Source: Bacteroides sp. (GTDB lineage: Bacteria; Bacteroidota; Bacteroidia; Bacteroidales; Bacteroidaceae). From it: a DNA stretch of 64,000 bases. The notes under the pieces were generated by a model. The model saw only the letters and a program-made list of their open reading frames with translations, ran no database searches and was not told the DNA's origin. Position 1 is the stretch's first letter. Every line of letters begins with the position of its first letter. The stretch spans positions 1-64,000 of the forward strand of contig DXWV01000033.1 in NCBI GenBank assembly GCA_019416685.1. Direction: 5' to 3'. This document shows positions 1-8,588 of the stretch, piece after piece. The position numbers were made by a program, and so were the translations under genes.

Positions 1-16
1 AGGAGGTATCTTTGAC
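1..16 (+). promoter_or_regulatory. RF2 programmed +1 frameshift site
   Basis: The bases read AGGAGG TAT CTT TGA C. This is the classic autoregulatory RF2 signal: an internal Shine-Dalgarno-like AGGAGG, a slippery CTT at 10-12, the in-frame UGA at 13-15, and a following C. The zero frame gives R-R-Y-L-stop. A +1 shift reads GAC at 14-16 and continues into RF2 without interruption. Low RF2 slows UGA reading and promotes the shift, which restores RF2. Confidence 0.95.
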
Positions 17-1069
17 ATCGACGGGAAGAAAATTCAGGTCGAAGAAGAACAATTAAGAACACAAGCTCCGGGTTTCTGGGATGATCAGAAACGTGCCGAA
101 GCACAAATGAAGAAGGTGAAGGACTTGCAGAAGTGGATTGCAGACTATAATACAGTCAAGACACTGAGCGATGAGCTGGAACTGGCTTTCGATTTTTATA
201 AAGACGAACTTGTCACCGAAGCAGAAGTGGATGAGGGGTATGCCAAAGCACTGGAAGCTGTAGAGAACCTGGAATTGAGAAATATGCTCCGTGGCGAAGC
301 CGATCAGATGAGCTGTGTTTTGAAAATAAATTCCGGAGCGGGTGGTACAGAGAGTCAGGACTGGGCATCTATGCTGATGCGTATGTATCTGCGCTATGCC
401 GAAACGAATGGTTATAAAGCAACCATTTCTACCTTGCAGGAAGGCGATGAGGCAGGTATTAAAACTTGTACAATTCAGATAGAAGGTGATTATTCTTACG
501 GTTATCTGAAAGGTGAAAATGGAGTACATCGCCTGGTGCGTGTTTCGCCATACAATGCCCAGGGGAAGCGTATGACTTCGTTTGCTTCCGTTTTTGTTAC
601 TCCGCTTGTGGATGATAGCATTGAGGTTAACATCGAGCAGGCACGTATTTCATGGGATACTTTCCGTTCGGGTGGAGCCGGTGGTCAGAATGTGAACAAG
701 GTAGAATCGGGAGTTCGTTTACGTTACCAGTTTAAAGATCCTTATACCGGTGAGGAAGAAGAAATTCTTATCGAAAACACCGAAACACGTGACCAGCCTA
801 AAAATAAAGAGAATGCGATGCGTCAGTTACGTTCTATCTTGTATGATAAAGAGTTGCAACACCGCATGGCTGAGCAAGCGAAGGTGGAAGCCGGAAAGAA
901 GAAGATTGAATGGGGATCACAGATACGGAGTTATGTGTTTGATGATCGGCGTGTGAAGGATCATCGTACTAATTATCAGACTTCTGACGTAAATGGTGTG
1001 ATGGATGGGAAGATTGAGGATTTCATCAAAGCCTATTTGATGGAGTTTTCATCAGAAGAACAAAATTAA
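1..1069 (+). CDS. prfB: Peptide chain release factor 2 (5' end outside window)
   Basis: Class I release factor that reads UGA and UAA in the ribosomal A site and triggers peptidyl-tRNA hydrolysis. The peptidyl-transferase-centre motif GGAGGQ is encoded near 673-690, followed by NVNKVESGVRL, typical of RF2. The codon-recognition tripeptide is SPY (in VSPYNAQGKR), where E. coli RF2 has SPF. Translation in the +1 frame runs from base 14 to the stop at 1069 (351 residues), close to the length of the RF2 portion after the frameshift in other bacteria. The first 12 bases belong to the zero frame, so only four codons of the short leader ORF are visible. Family assignment is certain; the true start lies upstream of the window. 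Confidence 0.97.
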   Translation, partial: GGIFDIDGKKIQVEEEQLRTQAPGFWDDQKRAEAQMKKVKDLQKWIADYNTVKTLSDELELAFDFYKDELVTEAEVDEGYAKALEAVENLELRNMLRGEADQMSCVLKINSGAGGTESQDWASMLMRMYLRYAETNGYKATISTLQEGDEAGIKTCTIQIEGDYSYGYLKGENGVHRLVRVSPYNAQGKRMTSFASVFVTPLVDDSIEVNIEQARISWDTFRSGGAGGQNVNKVESGVRLRYQFKDPYTGEEEEILIENTETRDQPKNKENAMRQLRSILYDKELQHRMAEQAKVEAGKKKIEWGSQIRSYVFDDRRVKDHRTNYQTSDVNGVMDGKIEDFIKAYLMEFSSEEQN

Positions 1070-1104
1070 TCTCCTTATCCTTCGTTGGATTGAATAATTA
1101 TTCT

Positions 1105-1112
1105 TAGCTTTG
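1105..1112 (+). promoter_or_regulatory. Possible Bacteroides -7 element
   Basis: TAGCTTTG matches the Bacteroides -7 consensus TAnnTTTG about 30 bp before the small gene at 1142. Only a weak TTG (1085-1087) stands in for the -33 TTTG, so this is tentative. Confidence 0.4.
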
Positions 1113-1141
1113 TTAGCGTTGAACTTTAAAGCTAAAAACAT

Positions 1142-1276
1142 ATGGGTAAGAATAAGAAAAAAGTAACACACACAAAAAAGGAAGAAGAACAAGCCAAGCG
1201 GGTTATTAAGATAATTTCGGTAGGACTCGTTATTCTGGCATTGGCCATGTTAATTGGTTTTTCTTTCTTAGGATGA
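1142..1276 (+). CDS. Small single-pass membrane protein, 44 aa
   Basis: ATG at 1142 to TGA at 1274-1276. The product has a very basic, lysine-rich N-terminus (MGKNKKKVTHTKKEEE) followed by one hydrophobic helix (about residues 22-43: VIKIISVGLVILALAMLIG...) and ends straight after it. This pattern suggests a type II single-pass inner-membrane peptide with the N-terminus inside. It sits 72 bp after prfB and is followed at once by a terminator, so it may be a small separate transcript or a prfB operon tail. I recognise no family; small proteins of this shape are common but unnamed in Bacteroides. Confidence 0.7.
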   Translation: MGKNKKKVTHTKKEEEQAKRVIKIISVGLVILALAMLIGFSFLG

Positions 1277-1280
1277 TTTT

Positions 1281-1336
1281 ATTCATCACAGATTATGTAG
1301 ATGGTTTTCTGCGTAATTTGTGATGAATTCTTTTTT
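1281..1336 (+). terminator. Intrinsic terminator
   Basis: ATTCATCACAGATTA (1281-1295) pairs with TAATTTGTGATGAAT (1314-1328) with one mismatch, followed by a T run at 1331-1336. It closes the prfB / small-protein unit. Confidence 0.8.
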
Positions 1337-1384
1337 GTAACAGCTTTGTAGCTCATTTGTCATAACGATGTACCTCTATGCAGG

Positions 1385-1392
1385 TACCTTTG
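1385..1392 (+). promoter_or_regulatory. Possible -7 element for the porin gene
   Basis: TACCTTTG matches TAnnTTTG. The best TTTG upstream is at 1356-1359, 25 bp away, which is longer than the usual 19-21 bp, so the -33 partner is uncertain. Confidence 0.4.
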
Positions 1393-1417
1393 CGGCAAAA
1401 TAAAGATTTTGACCGGA

Positions 1418-2476
1418 ATGAGGAAACTGACTACAGCCATAGCTGGTTTATTGCTTGCTACGATGGCTTTTGGACAAGTGAATGAAGAAGTTGTGGATGG
1501 CAAGAAGCTGAATAAAGAAAAAATGGAACTGCATGACTATTTGCCAGCCATCCATGGTACCGTTCGTGCTAAGTATGAGTATCAGACAGCTACAGATGAA
1601 AGCCGTTTCCAGGTGCGTAATGCACGTTTCAGTCTTACGGGCAATGTACTTCCTATTGTTGCTTACAAAGCAGAAATTGACTTATCAGATCAGGGCACTA
1701 TCCGCATGTTAGACGCCTATACCCGTATTTTCCCGGTGAAACACCTTGATTTTACAATCGGGCAGATGCGTGTTCCTTTTACAATTGATGCCCATCGCTC
1801 TCCTCATCAACAGTATTTTGCAAATCGTTCTTTTATTGCCAAGCAGGTGGGAGATGTGCGTGATGTAGGCGCTACGTTGGCCTATACCCGAAAAAATGCT
1901 GCACTGCCTTTTATCCTTGAAGGAGGTTTATTCAATGGTTCGGGACTTACTAATCAAAAAGAGTGGCAGAAGACGTTGAACTACTCCCTAAAAGGACAAT
2001 TATGGTTTGCTAAAGGCTGGAATCTCACTTTAAGTACACAAATGATTAAACCGGAGGCTATACGTATCAACATGTATGATATCGGTATCTATTATGAAAC
2101 AGACAATTTCCACATTGAAGCCGAATATCTATATAAAAAGTATGGTCACAGCTCTTTTGATGATGTACATGCTGTTAATAGTTTTGTAAATTATGATCTG
2201 CCATTGCACAAATTCTTTCATAAAATGTCGTTTCTCGTACGCTATGATATGATGAATGATCATAGTAACGGACTTGGAATGGACGAAACAACCCGTCGTC
2301 TTCCCATTACGGATTATGCCCGTAAGCGTCTTACCGGCGGGCTTACTTTTAGCTTTTCCAAGGCTTTCGTTGCCGATATCCGGTTGAATTATGAAAAGTA
2401 TTTTTATAAAAAGGGTGGCATTCCTAAAGATTCGGAGCAAGATAAATTAGTTATCGAATTTATGACGCGGTTTTAG
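1418..2476 (+). CDS. Phosphate-selective porin O/P family outer-membrane protein
   Basis: A beta-barrel porin of the OprO/OprP family (Pfam Porin_O_P), expected to sit in the outer membrane. It starts with a Sec signal peptide (MRKLTTAIAGLLLATMAFG, cut before QVNEE). It then has amphipathic strands with alternating aromatic residues, conserved QMRVPFT and VGDVRDVGA segments, and a C-terminal aromatic residue (MTRF) typical of barrel proteins. I use ATG 1418 rather than the upstream TTG at 1409, because ATG places the signal peptide at the N-terminus. In Bacteroidota such porins often work in phosphate or polyphosphate uptake, but specificity cannot be read from the sequence. It is a monocistronic gene. 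Confidence 0.85.
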   Translation: MRKLTTAIAGLLLATMAFGQVNEEVVDGKKLNKEKMELHDYLPAIHGTVRAKYEYQTATDESRFQVRNARFSLTGNVLPIVAYKAEIDLSDQGTIRMLDAYTRIFPVKHLDFTIGQMRVPFTIDAHRSPHQQYFANRSFIAKQVGDVRDVGATLAYTRKNAALPFILEGGLFNGSGLTNQKEWQKTLNYSLKGQLWFAKGWNLTLSTQMIKPEAIRINMYDIGIYYETDNFHIEAEYLYKKYGHSSFDDVHAVNSFVNYDLPLHKFFHKMSFLVRYDMMNDHSNGLGMDETTRRLPITDYARKRLTGGLTFSFSKAFVADIRLNYEKYFYKKGGIPKDSEQDKLVIEFMTRF

Positions 2477-2480
2477 AGAA

Positions 2481-2549
2481 GTACGTACTCTTATCTGTTT
2501 AAAGTACGTACTTTTGTGTGTAATAAGTACGTATTTAACTCACCCTTAA
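2481..2549. repeat. Intergenic array, 3 units of 23 bp, core GTACGTAC
   Basis: Cores GTACGTAC, GTACGTAC and GTACGTAT start at 2481, 2504 and 2527, exactly 23 bp apart, with unrelated bases between. The core is palindromic, so the first two copies can also fold as a hairpin followed by TTTTG and could end transcription of the porin gene. It is one of five arrays of this type in the window. Confidence 0.75.
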
Positions 2550-2735
2550 AATACTATTTTCTGACAGTATAAAGTGCATGTTTTATCGACAAGGTATAGA
2601 TAGGCTAATGACTGAAAATTAGTGTTTTAGATGGAAGAAAAAGAATCTCTCTGATTTTTATTACTATTTTAAATTAGAGAATATCGAAAAGATAGTTGCG
2701 ATTTTGACAAATAACTTTTAGATATAATTATAAAC

Positions 2736-2791
2736 CTTATCACCTTACCACTCTATCACTTTATCACCCTATAACTCTATAACCTTATAAC
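2736..2791. repeat. Octamer tandem repeat, 7 copies (YTTATMAC)
   Basis: Seven consecutive 8-bp units, CTTATCAC, CTTACCAC, TCTATCAC, TTTATCAC, CCTATAAC, TCTATAAC and CTTATAAC, end 9 bp before the -7 element of the CYTH gene. Copy-number change would alter the sequence upstream of that promoter. Confidence 0.8.
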
Positions 2792-2800
2792 TTTTATTTC

Positions 2801-2808
2801 TATCTTTG
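2801..2808 (+). promoter_or_regulatory. -7 element very close to the CYTH start codon
   Basis: TATCTTTG is a perfect TAnnTTTG. The ATG at 2813 is only 5 bp downstream, so transcription from this element would give a leaderless or nearly leaderless mRNA. No TTTG lies at -33; the octamer repeats occupy that position. Confidence 0.5.
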
Positions 2809-2812
2809 CAAC

Positions 2813-3280
2813 ATGGCACAGGAGATAGAACGTAAGTTTCTCGTTATCGGAGATTTTAAATCACAGGCTTTTGAGCAAAGTCGTATTGTACAGGGGTATA
2901 TAAGCAGTGCCCGTGGACGGACGGTACGTGTACGAATTCGTAACGGTAGAGGGTATCTCACTATCAAGGGAGCCTCTAATGAATCCGGGACCAGCCGCTA
3001 TGAATGGGAGAAAGAGCTGCCTTTGCATGAGGCAGAAGAACTAATGAAACTTTGTGAACCGGGGGTAATTGATAAAACCCGCTATTTGGTTCGTAGTGGT
3101 AAACATATTTTTGAAGTCGATGAGTTTTATGGTGAAAACGAAGGACTTATTGTTGCAGAGGTGGAACTCAATGCTGAAGATGAGGCTTTTGTGAAACCTT
3201 CTTTTATCGGACAGGAAGTAACAGGAGATGTTCGTTACTATAATTCACAGTTGATGAAGAAACCATACACAACCTGGTAA
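2813..3280 (+). CDS. CYTH domain protein (triphosphate tunnel metalloenzyme)
   Basis: A 155-residue cytoplasmic protein made of one CYTH domain. The ExExK signature is present at the N-terminus as QEIERKFLV, followed by paired basic strands (VRVRIRNGRGYLTIKG) and acidic strands (RYEWEKELP, FEVDEFYGEN, VAEVELNAEDE) that line the metal/triphosphate tunnel. Family members hydrolyse inorganic triphosphate or long-chain polyphosphate, or act as class IV adenylate cyclases. Proteins of this length in bacteria are mostly tripolyphosphatases, but activity here is inferred. It is followed 50 bp later by the membrane protein gene. Confidence 0.9.
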   Translation: MAQEIERKFLVIGDFKSQAFEQSRIVQGYISSARGRTVRVRIRNGRGYLTIKGASNESGTSRYEWEKELPLHEAEELMKLCEPGVIDKTRYLVRSGKHIFEVDEFYGENEGLIVAEVELNAEDEAFVKPSFIGQEVTGDVRYYNSQLMKKPYTTW

Positions 3281-3330
3281 CGCTAACAAAATAATCTGTA
3301 TATTTGTTCTTATTATTAAAAGGACACTGT

Positions 3331-4626
3331 ATGGAGCAATTATACAACTATCTTCCGCGTGAACTGGTCACTTTTATTTTGGTGACTTTGTTTTCTCTTC
3401 TTATCGGCCTTTCCCAACGTAAAATCAGTTTAAAACGAGAAGGGGAGACGACTCTTTTTGGTACTGACCGCACCTTTACCTTTATTGGTATATTGGGATA
3501 TTTACTCTACATTCTTGATAAGGCAGATATGCGTTTGTTTATGGGAGGAGGTTTGATACTGGGTATCTTGCTTGGTTTGAACTATTATGTTAAGCAATCT
3601 CAGTTCCACGTATTTGGTGTGACCACCATCATAATTGCTTTGATCACCTATTGCATTGCTCCGATAGTCGATACGCAGCCTTCGTGGTTTTATGTAATGG
3701 TTGTTGTTACCGTATTATTGCTGACGGAATTGAAACATACTTTCACCGAATTCGCCCAGCGTATGAAGAACGATGAAATGATTACCCTTGCCAAGTTTCT
3801 GGCTATTAGTGGTATCATTTTGCCCATGTTGCCTAATGAGAATATTATCCCGGATATCAACCTGACTCCTTATTCCATATGGCTGGCTACTGTGGTTGTT
3901 TCCGGTATTTCATATCTGTCTTATTTGCTGAAACGTTATGTGTTTCGTGAGTCCGGTGTGTTGGTTTCCGGTATTGTAGGTGGTCTTTATAGCAGTACTG
4001 CCACTATCTCTGTTTTAGCGCGTAAAAGTCGTAATATACATCCCGGTCAGGCTACAGAATATGTTGCTGCTATGTTGCTGGCAGTTAGCATGATGTTTTT
4101 GCGGTTTATGATACTGATCTTTATTTTCAGTCGTGAGATATTTCTGGATATTTATCCTTACCTTCTTATCATGGCATTGACTGCGGCAGCTGTTGCATGG
4201 TTTATTCATTCGCGAAGGAAGAAAACAGATGTTACTGAAAATGTGGATGAGGATGAAGATGGTAGCAATCCGTTGGAGTTTAAAGTAGCATTGATTTTCG
4301 CTGTGCTGTTTGTTGTGTTTACTGTTCTTACGCACTATACATTGATTTATGCAGGTACGGGAGGGTTAAACCTTCTGTCGTTTGTTTCGGGCTTTAGTGA
4401 TATTACTCCTTTTATTCTGAATTTATTGCAAAGTACAGGTACTGTTGCTGCGTTGGTGATCACAGCTTGTAGTATGCAGGCTATTGTGAGTAATATTATG
4501 GTTAATATGTGCTATGCATTGTTCTTTGCCGGGAAAGGGAGTAAGCTGCGTCCCTGGATATTGGGAGGATTCGGTTGTGTGATAGCGGTAAATGCGGTGG
4601 TATTATTAATATTCTATTTCTTGTAA
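3331..4626 (+). CDS. MgtC/SapB-type membrane protein with DUF4010
   Basis: A 431-residue polytopic inner-membrane protein with about 12 hydrophobic segments. The N-terminal part (ELVTFILVTLFSLLIGLSQR with a following conserved R...F segment) is MgtC/SapB-like, and the rest matches the DUF4010 module that usually follows it. A charged loop near residues 285-305 (SRRKKTDVTENVDEDEDG) splits the C-terminal half. The ATG at 3331 is chosen; an upstream in-frame TTG would add nine poorly conserved residues. A possible TATATTTG -7 element lies at 3299-3306. MgtC relatives are linked to magnesium limitation, but the role of the DUF4010 form is unknown. It ends at a strong terminator. Confidence 0.85.
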   Translation: MEQLYNYLPRELVTFILVTLFSLLIGLSQRKISLKREGETTLFGTDRTFTFIGILGYLLYILDKADMRLFMGGGLILGILLGLNYYVKQSQFHVFGVTTIIIALITYCIAPIVDTQPSWFYVMVVVTVLLLTELKHTFTEFAQRMKNDEMITLAKFLAISGIILPMLPNENIIPDINLTPYSIWLATVVVSGISYLSYLLKRYVFRESGVLVSGIVGGLYSSTATISVLARKSRNIHPGQATEYVAAMLLAVSMMFLRFMILIFIFSREIFLDIYPYLLIMALTAAAVAWFIHSRRKKTDVTENVDEDEDGSNPLEFKVALIFAVLFVVFTVLTHYTLIYAGTGGLNLLSFVSGFSDITPFILNLLQSTGTVAALVITACSMQAIVSNIMVNMCYALFFAGKGSKLRPWILGGFGCVIAVNAVVLLIFYFL

Positions 4627-4650
4627 CCGATTGATCTTTTTATAATAAGA

Positions 4651-4691
4651 AAGTCCGGATGGAGTTTTTAACATCATCCGGACTTTTTTTA
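4651..4691 (+). terminator. Intrinsic terminator
   Basis: A perfect 11-bp stem, AAGTCCGGATG (4651-4661) with CATCCGGACTT (4675-4685), runs into a T run to 4690, 24 bp after the MgtC-like gene. Confidence 0.92.
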
Positions 4692-4700
4692 TGATGGTTT

Positions 4701-4810
4701 TGAATCGATTTCACCATAGAGTCACACAGAGTTTTGTCGAGTTTTTTATCGTAAATCAGATAAATAGTACTCTGTGGAACTCGGTGTTACTCTGTGGTGA
4801 GTTTGATTCA
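4701..4810. repeat. Long imperfect inverted repeat (ACAGAG family)
   Basis: The left arm 4711-4733 (TCACCATAGAGTCACACAGA...) pairs with the right arm 4778-4800 (...TACTCTGTGGTGA), flanked by TGAATC (4701-4706) and GATTCA (4805-4810). The outer right arm overlaps the stop codon of the minus-strand DUF5689 gene. Relatives of the same arm sequence lie at 23753-23845 and 32880-33053. Confidence 0.8.
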
Positions 4811-5809
4811 AAATTTAATATCATTCATACTATTAACCAATAACTGATATTTAATGTAATTACCCTTTTTGGCCGAATATTTTGTATAGATTGCTGTGAT
4901 ATCTCCTTTTTTACCATTTTGGGGCAACGGTTGAAGTGCGAAATTGGCATAACCGCTTACGCGTACAATGTAGTTACCCGATGAGGTCGAAGTTCCTCCA
5001 AAAGAGAACCAGGATGAACCGTAATAACGTTGATTATTGTAACTATAAGCATAAGTGGGTGTCAAGCCTTCACTCTCATAGAATTTATTGGTATAAACAG
5101 CCTCTGTTTGTCCTCCCGGATAGGTAACCTCCAGAAACTGAGGATATGTATCACCATCAAAAGTGCCGGCTTTATACTCCAAACCTTCAAAACGTACTAA
5201 ACGTCCTAAAGCAGCATCAGTAAGTTTAGTTTTGTAATTGGTTGCATTAACCACCAGCGTGTCTGCTGCAATTAATTCTCCCAAGGCTCCCGGGAAAATG
5301 TGTGCGTTGACCAGAAGCTGTGTTTCCAGATTACGGTTTGCATAACCTTTGGCGATATCAGTAGCGGTAGGCATTCCTCCTACACTCAACATATAGCGGT
5401 AGCTACCAATGGCCAATCCTTTGGTTTTTACGAAAATCTCTTGTCCCGGATGATAGAACACATAGTTACTGACCATCAGTTTGAGTTCGATGGCCGATTC
5501 GGATTCTTCATCGTAAATATATACTGATTTGTAAACGTTACCAGCTTGGTCGCTTGAGATTACTTTTCCATGTATTACATAATCTTCTGTTATTTCAAGC
5601 GTTTTGGCCAGACTTGTTTCACCACTGCCATATACATCATAGAACAGTTGTTTGAAATCCTTGATAGAAATAATCTTTTCATTAGAAAAATCCTCTTTCG
5701 TCCATACTTTTGCAGGAGCAGGATTATCAAAGTCATTGTAGCAGCCTGTAAAACTCAATACGACTGCTGCAATCATACATATTTTTACTATTTTGTTCAT
5801 AGCTTTCAT
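4808..5809 (-). CDS. DUF5689 domain surface lipoprotein
   Basis: A 333-residue predicted lipoprotein: the signal peptide ends in the lipobox SFTGC (Cys about residue 23), followed by a short acidic stretch that may serve as the surface-export signal in Bacteroides. The body matches DUF5689: an OB-fold-like region with KVISSDQAGNVYKSVYIYDEES, then repeated beta segments ending at INSMNDIKF-like residues. DUF5689 proteins are often encoded beside extracellular nucleases. It is the last gene of the five-gene minus-strand operon, 19 bp after the TonB receptor gene. Either ATG (5809, or 9 bp inside it) could be used. Function is inferred from context: a binding lipoprotein partner of the receptor. 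Confidence 0.82.
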   Translation of the reverse strand: MKAMNKIVKICMIAAVVLSFTGCYNDFDNPAPAKVWTKEDFSNEKIISIKDFKQLFYDVYGSGETSLAKTLEITEDYVIHGKVISSDQAGNVYKSVYIYDEESESAIELKLMVSNYVFYHPGQEIFVKTKGLAIGSYRYMLSVGGMPTATDIAKGYANRNLETQLLVNAHIFPGALGELIAADTLVVNATNYKTKLTDAALGRLVRFEGLEYKAGTFDGDTYPQFLEVTYPGGQTEAVYTNKFYESEGLTPTYAYSYNNQRYYGSSWFSFGGTSTSSGNYIVRVSGYANFALQPLPQNGKKGDITAIYTKYSAKKGNYIKYQLLVNSMNDIKF

Positions 5810-5828
5810 TTTTTATTCGTTACGTCAT

Positions 5829-8573
5829 TTAGAAGCGGAAATAAATATTCATATAATAGGTCGTACCGAACATATAGAAATATTTCGAGTCGAACGGTTG
5901 ATAAGTCTGATAGTTCTCATCTTTGTTCTTGAGCAAACGAATCTGTTCGTATCCACCGGTCTTAATATTTTGGTTGTTGAGCAGGTTCTTTACTTCCAGG
6001 CTGAATCCAAGTGTGTACGTACGGTTAATGTACCAGTTCTTACCTACACTTGCATTGAATACGCAAGCTGAATTGAATTTCTCCTGATGGCGCAACTCAC
6101 GAATATCTTCTGCTGACATGTTACGTGATAATACAGCGTCTGTACGATAGAGTGGACTCATAGACAAATACATATTATTGTAGTAGTTCATATCAACGGA
6201 AGCATAAATGTTGTTACGGCTACGATAAGACAAGCCAATATTCATTGCTGTCTGAGGAGTACTTTCTACACGGAAATTCTTCCAGTAAACTTTACCTTCA
6301 TTTTTAATTTCTCCACTGTTATCCTGAATCTGTACATAATCGGGGTTGGAGTCGTAAGTAAACTGTCCCCAGCTTATAGCACCGTTCAGAGCCAATCCGG
6401 CATACAGAGGTATAGAAGCCGCAACTTCCAAACCGAAATGCTGCTTATCGATACCGCTCATGGCAAAGTTGGAGAAAGTAGCTTCTACATCGTCATAGTA
6501 GGAAATAACTTTCGACTGATCCATGAATTTTGTATAATAGCCTGATACGCGTGCTTTAAAATCACCCCAACGGAAGTTGTAAGATGCATCTACACCAAAT
6601 ACTTTTTCTGCTGAGATGCCCGGAGTAACTGAATTACGTGTACGGGGAGACACGAATGCCGACTGGAATGCCGGAGCATCCTGCATATAAATAATGCTGG
6701 CGTCAATGGAATGAGCTGCCGAGAATTTATAATTGAAGTTAGCTTTCAGTTTATAGGTCAGATAGTTCAGCTTTTTAGAGTCACCCTGTGAATCATTTGG
6801 GAACAATCCTTTTTTCCATAAACCATGACGCCACAAAGTAGAATGCCCGATTTCACCACCAAGGTTTATACCAAGCCCTCTGAAGTTTGTTTCATACATC
6901 GCCCAGGCGCGTGCAGTGAGGTTGTTGCCGTAATAATCGTAGCTGTATTTATCACCTTCCTTTGCGGCACGTGCATGTCCGTGTTGCTCGTAGTAATCCA
7001 TATCATTTTGATAAGGAATAGGATTCAGGCCACCCATGTCACGTTCTGCAAACTTATCTACATCCACCCAGTAATCACCACCTAACAAATCTTTTACTTC
7101 ACTGTAATATTCGGTGCGGTTACGGCGTAAGTTCACTCCACCATTAATTTTAGAGTTATTACGGAGAATGTGAGAGAACTGTGTGTAGAAATTCCAGTCT
7201 AACTGATCGGTATGGCGTTCTTCAATCATGTTGATGGCACGACGTCCGGAACCATACAATGAATTTTCCGGCTGGTTGCGGTTAATGTCATACAATTGAT
7301 CCCAATTGATGTGGCGAATATTGTCTGTATTGGTACGCCATGCTTCGTCGAGCCATGCACCTACTTCTGTACCATTATAAAAGCTTGGCAGATAGCGGTA
7401 GTAGTCGGGACGTGGGTCCGGACCGCCGTACCAGGTTAGTGCAGAATAACCATTCTGACCAAATCGCAGTGAACTGGCAACGTTTAATTGCGAACGATCA
7501 TTAATATCAAATGTGTAATTAAGCATTGCAATAGGTTCGTGATAATTACGTACGCGTGCATTGCGGCGTTTTCCGTCCTGCCATCCCCAATTAGGATTAT
7601 AGTAATTGTTTCCTACCAGGTCATAGGCTTCCTGGGTGGATGCTTGTTGTGCTCCACGTTCTGTAGGAGCACCCAGAATGGTTAATCCAAGACGGTGTTG
7701 AGGATTGAATTGTTTCTCAACAGAAGCAAAGTATCCGAAAGCGTTGTAATAAACGCCATTTACGTAAGAATTGCCTCCCTGACGGGTTGATACGGAGAAT
7801 GCGTATGACCAGCCATTGTCCTGTTGGCCCGATGAATAGGTCACCATTCCGCGAAAACGGTACATGGAGTTACCGTTTACTACACTTGCACGCAAGCCTT
7901 TACGCATCTGTGAAGGGCGGGTATTAATATTAGTCGTACCGGCAATACCACCGATTCCCATGTCTCCCATATTCAGTCCGGAGGTTATCTCCTGGTTACG
8001 TGTTGCGTCATTCAGACCACTCCACAATGACCATGGAGTATATCCTGTCATTGCATCATTGAGCTGAATTCCATTCATGTAAACGTCCGAATATTGAGAG
8101 TCATAACCACGGACATTAAATCGCATTTCACTGAATTTGTAAGATGCAATGTTGTTGAAGACATCTTTTGATGCCGACAATGACGAAGGCAATGATTGTG
8201 CATCTTCAAGTGTCTCGGTATCGAACTCCGTAAAGATAGCATCATCCATCATCGGAGTAACGTTATCGGGAACCATCACTACATTATTGATGTCTCTTAT
8301 CATCTTGTCTACACGCACAGCAATAGTGAGTGGTTCAAACTCTGCAGCTTCAAAGGTAAGAGAGTATTCACCTTTTGCTAAATTCTCAATCTCGAAATTA
8401 CCTGTAGCATCGGTCTTTGTCGTCACGTCTCCCGGTGTCAAGGTGACCTTTACACCATCAATAGCCGCACGTGTAGTGCGGGAAACGACCTTACCTTTGA
8501 TACCACCATACTGCGCAAAAGCGGTTAGTGATAGCAAAGATAATACCATAATTAGGAATGTTTTTATTCTCAT
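5829..8573 (-). CDS. TonB-dependent outer-membrane receptor with carboxypeptidase-like N-terminal domain
   Basis: A 914-residue protein. Residues 1-20 are a signal peptide (cut after TAFA). Residues about 23-105 form a carboxypeptidase-regulatory-like beta sandwich (GIKGKVVSRTTRAAIDGVKV...TDATGNFEIENL). Residues about 115-240 are the plug, including the MRFNVRGYDSQYSDVYMNGI motif, and the remainder is a 22-strand-type barrel ending in the aromatic YFRF. It is not a SusC (no SusC signature) and has no SusD neighbour. Its operon mates are two nucleases and two surface lipoproteins, so the likely cargo is a nucleic-acid breakdown product such as oligonucleotides, nucleosides or phosphate; that is inference. 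Confidence 0.88.
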   Translation of the reverse strand: MRIKTFLIMVLSLLSLTAFAQYGGIKGKVVSRTTRAAIDGVKVTLTPGDVTTKTDATGNFEIENLAKGEYSLTFEAAEFEPLTIAVRVDKMIRDINNVVMVPDNVTPMMDDAIFTEFDTETLEDAQSLPSSLSASKDVFNNIASYKFSEMRFNVRGYDSQYSDVYMNGIQLNDAMTGYTPWSLWSGLNDATRNQEITSGLNMGDMGIGGIAGTTNINTRPSQMRKGLRASVVNGNSMYRFRGMVTYSSGQQDNGWSYAFSVSTRQGGNSYVNGVYYNAFGYFASVEKQFNPQHRLGLTILGAPTERGAQQASTQEAYDLVGNNYYNPNWGWQDGKRRNARVRNYHEPIAMLNYTFDINDRSQLNVASSLRFGQNGYSALTWYGGPDPRPDYYRYLPSFYNGTEVGAWLDEAWRTNTDNIRHINWDQLYDINRNQPENSLYGSGRRAINMIEERHTDQLDWNFYTQFSHILRNNSKINGGVNLRRNRTEYYSEVKDLLGGDYWVDVDKFAERDMGGLNPIPYQNDMDYYEQHGHARAAKEGDKYSYDYYGNNLTARAWAMYETNFRGLGINLGGEIGHSTLWRHGLWKKGLFPNDSQGDSKKLNYLTYKLKANFNYKFSAAHSIDASIIYMQDAPAFQSAFVSPRTRNSVTPGISAEKVFGVDASYNFRWGDFKARVSGYYTKFMDQSKVISYYDDVEATFSNFAMSGIDKQHFGLEVAASIPLYAGLALNGAISWGQFTYDSNPDYVQIQDNSGEIKNEGKVYWKNFRVESTPQTAMNIGLSYRSRNNIYASVDMNYYNNMYLSMSPLYRTDAVLSRNMSAEDIRELRHQEKFNSACVFNASVGKNWYINRTYTLGFSLEVKNLLNNQNIKTGGYEQIRLLKNKDENYQTYQPFDSKYFYMFGTTYYMNIYFRF

Positions 8574-8588
8574 AAATATTAAAGATTT

